From Candidatus Krumholzibacteriota bacterium (GTDB lineage: Bacteria; Krumholzibacteriota; Krumholzibacteriia; Krumholzibacteriales; Krumholzibacteriaceae), in assembly GCA_030630165.1 (NCBI GenBank), contig DAOVNN010000197.1:1-5580 (forward strand): a DNA stretch of 5,580 nt, written 5' to 3'. This document shows positions 1 through 4,465 of the stretch, piece by piece. The first letter of the stretch is position 1, and every line of letters begins with the position of its first letter. The notes below the pieces were generated by a model. That model was not told the origin of the DNA. It saw nothing but the letters and a program-made list of their open reading frames with translations, and made no database searches. The translations under genes and the position numbers were made by a program.

Positions 1-259
1 CGATCGCGCTGTTCATCTCGACGCGGAAGCCCCTGTTGACCTGGATCTCGCCATTGTCGGCAACCCAGGGCACCCGGAACATGATCACGCGCTCAGGCTC
101 GGCGATCCGCTCGAGTATCCTGGCGTCACTGTACCTGGGATTTGCCTTGATGAAGGGACCGAGAGCATCGGTGACTTCCTCAACGGCCTGATGGAACTCG
201 GGCTGGTGGGGGTCGCGTGCCTTGATCTTCTCCATGAATTTAGCGGTGAAATCGGACAT
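1..259 (-). CDS. gdhA: NADP-type glutamate dehydrogenase, N-terminal part (runs off left edge)
   Basis: The first 86 codons of a glutamate dehydrogenase, a cytosolic enzyme that interconverts 2-oxoglutarate plus ammonia and glutamate and so links nitrogen assimilation to the TCA cycle. The translated start (MSDFTAKFMEKIKARDPHQP) and the stretch EPERVIMFRVPWV followed by IQVNRGFRVEMNSAIG closely resemble the N-terminal region of E. coli GdhA (RDPNQTEF..., EPERVIQFRVVWV, IQVNRAWRVQFSSAIG). That is the hexameric small-subunit type, usually about 445-450 residues, so roughly four fifths of the gene, including the catalytic lysine and the nucleotide-binding domain, lies outside the window. The start is set by a strong AGGAGG (266-271) six bases before the ATG. 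NADP preference is inferred from family resemblance, because the cofactor-binding region is not present. It lies downstream of the response regulator gene on the same strand but has its own likely promoter. Confidence 0.93.
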   Translation of the reverse strand, partial: MSDFTAKFMEKIKARDPHQPEFHQAVEEVTDALGPFIKANPRYSDARILERIAEPERVIMFRVPWVADNGEIQVNRGFRVEMNSAI

Positions 260-265
260 TCTATG

Positions 266-271
266 CCTCCT
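266..271 (-). promoter_or_regulatory. Ribosome binding site of gdhA
   Basis: A perfect AGGAGG on the minus strand, six bases upstream of the ATG at 259. It fixes the gdhA start and argues against longer minus-strand reading frames through this point. Confidence 0.85.
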
Positions 272-295
272 GAGTTGGCAGTCCAGTCACGCACA

Positions 296-312
296 ACGCC
301 CCGAAGGGGCAC
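296..312 (-). other. GC-rich hairpin in the gdhA leader
   Basis: On the minus strand, GUGCCCC and GGGGCGU can pair around a UUC loop (five GC pairs plus two GU pairs). The register CCC-UUCG-GGG, with a very stable UUCG tetraloop, is also possible. It lies in the predicted gdhA 5' untranslated region, about 25 bases before the Shine-Dalgarno. No T-run follows on either strand, so it does not look like a terminator. A role in leader stability is a guess. Confidence 0.35.
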
Positions 313-358
313 TTCTTGAACGGTTTGACCCCGGACACCGGAAGCAGCCGGGAGAGGA

Positions 359-388
359 ACGATACTAGGATAGAGAGTCCCTTGTCAA
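359..388 (-). promoter_or_regulatory. Candidate sigma70 promoter of gdhA with AT-rich upstream tract
   Basis: On the minus strand a perfect TTGACA (-35, plus positions 383-388) is followed after 18 bases by TATCGT (359-364), or after 15 bases by TAGTAT (362-367), as the -10. Just upstream, at plus positions 394-420, is a strongly A+T-rich tract containing the inverted repeat GAAAAA-TTA-TTTTTC (396-410), well placed to act as an UP element. Transcription would begin near 352, giving a leader of about 90 bases before gdhA. The -35 is convincing and the -10 is only fair. Confidence 0.5.
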
Positions 389-529
389 CCCCCTTGAAAA
401 ATTATTTTTCTATATCTTAATCCAGGGAATGTGCGGAAGTGTATCTCGCATAACCACAGCAGATTACGGATACAATGATTATGGGTGAATAGCAGAGGAT
501 ATGAACTGTCGTGAGATCGGTGCGCCGGA

Positions 530-949
530 TCAGGATGCGATGTTTGGTACGAGTACCCTGTTCAGCCCGTCTCGCAGTTCGTCAGAGGTGTACGGCTTGG
601 GGATCACGCCGCGGAAACCGAACTCGCGGTAGTTCTGCAGCACCTTATCACCGACAAAACCGCTCGAGACAAGCGCAACAACATCAGGATCGTATTCGAT
701 GAGCTTTGCCGCCGCTTCCCGACCACCCATGCCTCTATGCACACTCAGATCGAGAATGACCGCGTCGAACCGCTCGCCGCTCTCTGAAGCCTCGATATAG
801 AGCCGCAGCGCTTCGTCTCCGTCAGCCGCGGCCTCGACATCGTAGCCCATGATCTCAAGCATCCTTGAGACAACGCTGCGAAGCATTTCCTCGTCGTCCA
901 TGAAGAGGATTCGTTTACGTGTCCTGGATATTTCCCCCGGACCGGTCAT
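530..949 (-). CDS. Stand-alone receiver-domain response regulator (CheY-like)
   Basis: A 139-residue protein made of a single two-component receiver domain. Numbered from the chosen start, it shows the acidic pocket FMDDEE (D18, D19), the phospho-acceptor aspartate in AVILDLS (D67), the switch Ser in LVSSG (S95/S96) and the conserved lysine in IPKPY (K118). All residues needed for phosphorylation and Mg binding are present. There is no DNA-binding or enzymatic output domain after it, so it must act by protein contact or phosphate relay. The sequence style (GMGGREAAAKLIEYDPDVVALVSSG) resembles receivers found at the C-terminus of hybrid sensor kinases. The start at 949 is preferred because GGAGG (957-961) stands seven bases upstream. 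An in-frame ATG two codons earlier (955) has no spacing to that site. No partner histidine kinase is visible here. It is divergent from nrdD. Confidence 0.88.
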   Translation of the reverse strand: MTGPGEISRTRKRILFMDDEEMLRSVVSRMLEIMGYDVEAAADGDEALRLYIEASESGERFDAVILDLSVHRGMGGREAAAKLIEYDPDVVALVSSGFVGDKVLQNYREFGFRGVIPKPYTSDELRDGLNRVLVPNIAS

Positions 950-956
950 AACCATC

Positions 957-961
957 CCTCC
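957..961 (-). promoter_or_regulatory. Ribosome binding site deciding the response regulator start
   Basis: GGAGG on the minus strand, seven bases before the ATG at 949 and only one base before the alternative ATG at 955. The spacing favours the downstream start, giving a protein two residues shorter than the longest reading frame. Confidence 0.65.
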
Positions 962-1025
962 CGTATACCAGGAAAGTCTTGATTGTTCCTGAACCAGTCG
1001 TCCGCTTACCCCTACTTATTTTTAC

Positions 1026-1054
1026 CATATATTTCGGTGGATGTCTACAATCAA
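1026..1054 (-). promoter_or_regulatory. Candidate promoter for the response regulator gene
   Basis: On the minus strand TTGATT (-35, plus 1049-1054) is followed after 17 bases by TATATG (-10, plus 1026-1031), each matching four of six consensus positions. A transcript would begin near 1019 and give a leader of about 70 bases. This is the best candidate in the A+T-rich gap, but it is weak evidence. Confidence 0.3.
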
Positions 1055-1151
1055 ATCCGCCGTCATCATCACCCCTCCGTACGAAATCTCTCTACCAGTC
1101 CCCCTCCAGCCCGCATTATCTAACAACTTTCACATAATTATCTGTTTTTCG

Positions 1152-1181
1152 TTGACTCATTATATTCAGCCACTATATATT
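1152..1181 (+). promoter_or_regulatory. Promoter of the nrdD-nrdG operon
   Basis: TTGACT (1152-1157) is followed after 18 bases by TATATT (1176-1181). Both match five of six sigma70 consensus positions. A 16-base spacing to TATATA (1174-1179) is an alternative. The predicted transcription start is about 1187-1189, at the first base of the riboswitch P1 stem, so the aptamer would sit at the very 5' end of the RNA. The -10 element lies entirely inside the NrdR box at 1170-1185. Confidence 0.6.
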
Positions 1182-1185
1182 GTGC
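1170..1185 (+). promoter_or_regulatory. NrdR box 1 (operator over the -10 element)
   Basis: CCACTATATATTGTGC matches the published NrdR box consensus aCACwATATATwGTGt at 14 of 16 positions, failing only at the two outermost bases. NrdR is the ATP/dATP-sensing zinc-finger/ATP-cone repressor of ribonucleotide reductase genes, and the target gene here is a ribonucleotide reductase. The box covers the predicted -10, as expected for a repressor that blocks initiation. The nrdR gene itself is not in the window. Confidence 0.8.
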
Positions 1186-1188
1186 CTT

Positions 1189-1374
1189 GCCGCCGGTAAC
1201 CACTCCATATATGGGAGTGCTTACAGGAACCCGGTGAGATTCCGGGACTGCCCCGCAGCGGTGAGCAGGAACGAAAGCCGCACAATGGCACTGGCCCCCG
1301 CCAGGGAGCCGGGAAGCCGCGGCCGGTAGGCCGGTACCGATACCAGCCTGCGAGTCCGAAGACCTGCCGGCGGC
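1189..1374 (+). ncRNA. Cobalamin (B12) riboswitch aptamer
   Basis: A complete cobalamin-class aptamer. The ends GCCGCCGG (1189-1196) and CCGGCGGC (1367-1374) form a perfect eight-base-pair P1 stem. Inside are the conserved parts in order: ACAGGAA (1223-1229); a hairpin CCCGG-TGAGATT-CCGGG (1230-1246); the ACTGCCCCGCAGCGGTGA segment (1247-1264), which carries the L5 loop; GGCACTGG (1287-1294), whose GCACT can pair with AGTGC at 1216-1220; GGGAAGCCG (1311-1319); variable hairpins; and the B12 box AGTCCGAAGACCTGCC (1353-1368). Such aptamers bind adenosylcobalamin or related corrinoids and normally switch the downstream gene off. Here that gene encodes a B12-independent ribonucleotide reductase. 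Selectivity for adenosylcobalamin over other forms is inferred from gene context. Confidence 0.94.
1202..1217 (+). promoter_or_regulatory. Probable NrdR box 2 (degenerate), inside the riboswitch DNA
   Basis: ACTCCATATATGGGAG keeps the ATATAT core and matches the NrdR consensus at about 10 of 16 positions. Alone this would be weak, but its centre is exactly 32 bp from the centre of box 1 with a 16-bp gap. That is the standard arrangement of paired NrdR boxes, about three helical turns apart. It lies within the aptamer-coding DNA and overlaps the 5' strand of the stem that pairs with 1288-1292, which may explain its departure from consensus. Confidence 0.5.
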
Positions 1375-1403
1375 CCGCGAGACCACTTGCGGATATATGG
1401 GCC
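1372..1403 (+). other. Possible P13-type hairpin with L5-complementary loop
   Basis: GGCCC (1372-1376) can pair with GGGCC (1399-1403). The large loop contains TGCGG (1388-1392), complementary to CCGCA (1253-1257) in the aptamer L5 region. Many cobalamin riboswitches use an L5-L13 kissing contact to couple ligand binding to expression. The stem shares three bases with P1, and a competing local pairing (1377-1380 with 1387-1390) exists, so this is a suggestion only. Confidence 0.35.
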
Positions 1404-1407
1404 GAAG

Positions 1408-1436
1408 CCTTCGAGGGAAGGGCCGGCCTGACAGGC
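1408..1436 (+). other. Two small hairpins in the expression platform
   Basis: CCTTC-GAGG-GAAGG (1408-1421) and GCCT-GAC-AGGC (1426-1436) are adjacent local hairpins between the aptamer and the terminator-like stem. The second would bury part of GGCAGA (1434-1439), which is complementary to TCTGCC (1481-1486) in the terminator stem, so these elements could form alternative structures. No T-run follows either hairpin. Confidence 0.35.
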
Positions 1437-1477
1437 AGAAGATAAGGCACATATGCTTCAGCGAACTACTCGAAGCC

Positions 1478-1502
1478 CGCTCTGCCGCCAGGCGAACTTT
1501 TT
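1478..1502 (+). terminator. Candidate riboswitch-controlled attenuator (intrinsic terminator)
   Basis: CGC-T-CTG (1478-1484) pairs with CAGGCG (1489-1494) around a CCGC loop, giving six pairs with one bulged U, followed by AAC and five T residues (1498-1502). It sits between the aptamer and nrdD, where an off-switch would act. The stem is short and the T-run is broken by AAC, so termination may be weak. An antiterminator pairing of 1434-1439 with 1481-1486 is possible. Translational control cannot be excluded. Confidence 0.45.
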
Positions 1503-1649
1503 CTCATATCGGAGGACGCGACCGGGACCCGAGGGCATGGGGCCACGGAAGCGTCCGTGTGAGCCAAGGCCACTCTGACAGATATCAGGCAACCGGAACG
1601 CCGGCGCATTGGTAACCGCCCGCTGCCTTCGCCGGACGAAAGGAATCGT
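1503..1649 (+). other. Long post-attenuator leader of nrdD, no gene seen
   Basis: About 147 bases separate the T-run from the first nrdD start. Two stems stand out: CACGGA-AGCG-TCCGTG (1544-1559) and CCGGCG (1601-1606) pairing with CGCCGG (1630-1635), the latter ending four bases before the AAAGGA ribosome binding site (1639-1644). No convincing small reading frame with a ribosome binding site is present. The second stem could modulate translation, but no riboswitch-linked sequestration of the Shine-Dalgarno is obvious. Confidence 0.35.
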
Positions 1650-3794
1650 ATGCAGCCCACTTCTACAAGGGGAAAGAAGAAGACCATCCACAGGGAATCT
1701 TCCATGTTATTCACATCGATCCGTAAAAGAGACGGACGTATCGCAGACTTCGACGCCGACAAGATCACGAGGGCGATCCTCAAGGCCGGACGCGCCTCGG
1801 GAGAGTTCGCCGAGGAAATAGCACGAAAGCTGACTATTCGCGTGCTCGGCCTCACGCAGGTGATGGCGCAGAGCGAGATACCTGCCGTCGAGGAGATTCA
1901 GAACGTCGTCGAGGACGTGCTCCTCACATCCCCCTTCAAGAAGACTGCCAAGGCATACATCCTCTACCGCGACCAGCACTCGCGGATCAGGGAGATGATC
2001 AAAAAGGCCGATGTCGACCTGATCGACAACTATCTCGAGAAACTCGACTGGAAGGTCAAAGAAAACAGCAACATGGGCTACTCTCTCCAGGGCTTGAACA
2101 ATTACATATCGAGCGAGGTAAGCAAGACCTACTGGCTTAACAAGATCTACACGGCGGAGGTCCGCGAGGCGCACTCGTCCGGCGCGCTTCACATACACGA
2201 CCTCGGGCTCCTGTCTGTCTACTGCGTCGGATGGGACCTGCACGACCTTCTTCGCAGCGGTTTCCGTGGAGCGGCAGGCAAGGCGGAGAGCTCTCCCGCG
2301 AAGCACTTCAGCACCGCGCTCGGGCAGATCGTCAACTTCTTCTACACGCTGCAGGGCGAAGCTGCCGGCGCCCAGGCTTTCTCGAACTTCGACACCCTGC
2401 TCGCGCCATTTATCCGATACGACAGCCTGTCATACAAGCAGGTCAAGCAGGCACTGCAGGCGTTCGTCTTCAACGTGAACGTCCCCACGAGGGTCGGGTT
2501 CCAGACCCCGTTCACAAATCTCACCCTGGATCTTCAACCACCCTCCACCCTCGCCAGCGAACCCGCCATCATCGGCGGGAAACCGATGAAGGAGACTTAC
2601 GGAGAGTTCGGCGAGGAGATGGTGACACTCAACCGCGCCTTCCTCGAGGTGCTTTCCGAAGGGGATGCCCGCGGCAGGGTGTTTACATTCCCGATCCCGA
2701 CATACAATATATCATCCGATTTCGACTGGGACGCCCCGGGCCTCGAGCGCCTCTGGGAAGTTACCGGTAAATACGGGATCCCTTACTTCGCCAACTTCGT
2801 CAACTCCGATCTCTCCCCCGACGACGCCCGCTCGATGTGCTGCAGGCTTCGGCTCGATATCAGGTCACTGGAGAAGAGGGGCGGCGGCCTGTTCGGAGCC
2901 AATCCGCTGACCGGTTCGATCGGAGTGGTGACTATCAACATGCCGCGTATCGGGCATCTTTCAGAAACAGAAGATGAGTTCTTCGGCCGCCTCGGGCATC
3001 TCATGGAGATCGCCAGGACAAGCCTCGAAACCAAACGCAAGGTCCTCGAGGGATTCACCGGGAAGAACCTCTATCCCTATACGAAATACTACCTGCGCAA
3101 CATGCACGAGAGACACGACTGCTACTGGTTCAACCACTTCTCGACAATCGGACTGGTCGGCCTCAATGAAGCGTGCCTCAACTTCCACGGCGTGACTATC
3201 GGCGATCCGAAGGGCATCGAGTTCGCCGGCAGGACCCTCGACTTCATGAGGGAGAAGCTCAGCATGTTCCAGGAGGAGACGGGCAACTTCTACAATCTCG
3301 AGGCCACTCCCGCCGAGGGCACGGCCTACCGGCTAGCGAGGATCGACCGCGAGAAGTTCCCCGGGATCAGGTGCGCTAACAACGGCGAGTCGACCAGGGA
3401 TGGTGAGCCGTTCTACACCAATTCGAGCCAGCTGCCCGTCGACTTCACCGACGATGTCTTCGAGATGCTCGACCTGCAGGATGAGATCCAGGCGAAGTAC
3501 ACCGGCGGAACGGTCCTCCACGTCTTCCTCGGTGAAGCCGTTGCCGATCCGGATGCGATAAAGAATTTCGTGCGCAAGGTGTGCACTAACTACAGGCTCC
3601 CCTACTTCACCATATCCCCGACCTTCTCCGTATGCCCCGAACACGGTTACCTCAGCGGAGAGATCGCCCGCTGCCCTGACTGCGCGCGGGAGACGGAGAT
3701 ATACTCACGCGTCGTCGGCTACCTCAGGCCGGTCGACCAGTGGAACGAAGGAAAACAGGCCGAATTCGAGATGAGGAAGAGGTATTCGATCTGA
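1650..3794 (+). CDS. nrdD: Anaerobic (class III) ribonucleoside-triphosphate reductase
   Basis: A glycyl radical enzyme of 714 residues that reduces ribonucleoside triphosphates to deoxyribonucleotides without oxygen. An N-terminal ATP-cone allosteric domain (about 20-110) starts with KRDGR (26-30). The catalytic barrel carries HIHDLG followed by Cys192, and MCCRL (Cys397/Cys398, finger-loop position, the likely thiyl site) followed by the family stretch GGGLFG and TGSIGVVTINMPRIG. The C-terminus has a zinc site CPEH (662-665) and CPDC (675-678), then RVVGYL with the radical glycine Gly690 and the usual NEGKQAEF tail. All key residues are present. The start at 1650 has AAAGGA five bases upstream. 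An in-frame ATG at 1704 with AGGGA seven bases upstream would give 696 residues beginning MLFTSIRKRDGR, closer to typical family N-termini, and may be the real start. It is preceded by NrdR boxes and a B12 riboswitch and coupled to nrdG. Confidence 0.95.
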   Translation: MQPTSTRGKKKTIHRESSMLFTSIRKRDGRIADFDADKITRAILKAGRASGEFAEEIARKLTIRVLGLTQVMAQSEIPAVEEIQNVVEDVLLTSPFKKTAKAYILYRDQHSRIREMIKKADVDLIDNYLEKLDWKVKENSNMGYSLQGLNNYISSEVSKTYWLNKIYTAEVREAHSSGALHIHDLGLLSVYCVGWDLHDLLRSGFRGAAGKAESSPAKHFSTALGQIVNFFYTLQGEAAGAQAFSNFDTLLAPFIRYDSLSYKQVKQALQAFVFNVNVPTRVGFQTPFTNLTLDLQPPSTLASEPAIIGGKPMKETYGEFGEEMVTLNRAFLEVLSEGDARGRVFTFPIPTYNISSDFDWDAPGLERLWEVTGKYGIPYFANFVNSDLSPDDARSMCCRLRLDIRSLEKRGGGLFGANPLTGSIGVVTINMPRIGHLSETEDEFFGRLGHLMEIARTSLETKRKVLEGFTGKNLYPYTKYYLRNMHERHDCYWFNHFSTIGLVGLNEACLNFHGVTIGDPKGIEFAGRTLDFMREKLSMFQEETGNFYNLEATPAEGTAYRLARIDREKFPGIRCANNGESTRDGEPFYTNSSQLPVDFTDDVFEMLDLQDEIQAKYTGGTVLHVFLGEAVADPDAIKNFVRKVCTNYRLPYFTISPTFSVCPEHGYLSGEIARCPDCARETEIYSRVVGYLRPVDQWNEGKQAEFEMRKRYSI

Positions 3795-4426
3795 TGAGGA
3801 TCGGCGGATTTCAGAAATTCAGTCTCAGCGATTTTCCCGGCCTCACTGCGGCGATCGTATTCACGCAGGGATGCAATTTCCGCTGTCCCTTCTGCCACAA
3901 CGGCGGTCTCATCCCGGAGACGCCGAACGACGGCCTTCTCATTCCAGAGGAATATGTGCTATCCTGCCTCCGATCCCGCGCGGGAAGGCTCGACGGCCTG
4001 GTCGTCACGGGCGGCGAGCCGACCCTGCAGGAGGATCTTGCCGATTTTCTGCACAAGGTCAGGAAGATCGGGTACAGGATCAAGATCGACACTAACGGCA
4101 GCAGGCCCGAAGTTATCGAGCGGCTGATATCCGAAGGTCTCGTCGATTACGTATCGATGGACGTCAAGGCGCCTCGCCGGTCGTACGACAGGCTGACCGG
4201 AGTGAACGCTCCGATCGACGAGATCACAAGGTCGATCGAGCTGCTCTCCTGCTGCGGTATAGAACACGAGTTCAGGACGACACGTGTGCACTCCCTTCTC
4301 TCTGACAGGGACATGGACGAGGTGGCGGAGATGATTCCGGACGGGTCGAGGTTCAAACTGCAGACCTTCAACCCGTCGAGAGCTTTCGACAGGTCGCTGC
4401 GGGCGGCGGACTCGACACAACGCTAG
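3794..4426 (+). CDS. nrdG: Anaerobic ribonucleotide reductase activating protein (radical SAM)
   Basis: A 210-residue radical SAM protein that uses a 4Fe-4S cluster and S-adenosylmethionine to generate the glycyl radical on NrdD. The cluster motif is Cys27, Cys31 and Cys34 in GCNFRCPFCHNG. Further family marks are VVTGGEPT (70-77, SAM binding), KIDTNG (97-102) and SMDVKAP (121-127). The overall style fits the NrdG2-type activase (related to pyruvate formate-lyase activating enzymes) rather than the short E. coli NrdG. The ATG at 3794 overlaps the nrdD stop as TGATG, so translation is probably coupled. A start at 3740 would add 18 residues inside nrdD and is not favoured, because MRIGGFQKFSLSDFPG is the normal family beginning. 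The C-terminus (FNPSRAFDRSLRAADSTQR) ends somewhat earlier than expected for this family and may lack a terminal helix. Confidence 0.92.
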   Translation: MRIGGFQKFSLSDFPGLTAAIVFTQGCNFRCPFCHNGGLIPETPNDGLLIPEEYVLSCLRSRAGRLDGLVVTGGEPTLQEDLADFLHKVRKIGYRIKIDTNGSRPEVIERLISEGLVDYVSMDVKAPRRSYDRLTGVNAPIDEITRSIELLSCCGIEHEFRTTRVHSLLSDRDMDEVAEMIPDGSRFKLQTFNPSRAFDRSLRAADSTQR

Positions 4427-4465
4427 ACGGGACGAATAAACTAATAAAATAAACGGAGATTTGTC
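4427..4465 (+). other. Short A+T-rich spacer between nrdG and glgP
   Basis: A 39-base spacer with several in-frame TAA triplets (around 4437-4452) and the ribosome binding site GGAG (4455-4458) seven bases before the glgP ATG. No hairpin with a T-run and no good -35/-10 pair is visible, so readthrough from nrdG into glgP is likely. Confidence 0.5.

Noticed and set aside
85..312. Minus-strand frame of 75 codons overlapping gdhA
   Set aside because: It is in a different frame from the clear glutamate dehydrogenase sequence and covers the gdhA ribosome binding site and leader hairpin.
260..529. Terminator for the response regulator gene
   Set aside because: I looked for a hairpin with a T-run on the minus strand after the stop at 530 and found none. 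The A/T inverted repeat at 396-410 has no GC stem and fits better as part of the gdhA promoter.
1138..1452. Minus-strand reading frames of 104 and 94 codons over the riboswitch
   Set aside because: They lie opposite a complete cobalamin aptamer and its P1 stem. The composition is driven by GC-rich structured RNA, and no family is recognisable in the translations.
1397..1615. Plus-strand frame of 72 codons in the nrdD leader
   Set aside because: No ribosome binding site precedes the ATG at 1397, it runs across the terminator-like hairpin, and the translation is Arg/Gly-rich without recognisable motifs.
1707..2306. Minus-strand frame of 199 codons opposite nrdD
   Set aside because: It is antisense to a well-conserved protein, and its translation shows only the Val/Leu/Asp-rich pattern typical of a shadow frame.
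3740..3793. Longer NrdG start at 3740
   Set aside because: It would add 18 charged residues encoded inside nrdD. The TGATG overlap at 3792-3796 and the family-like beginning MRIGGFQKFSLSDFPG favour 3794.
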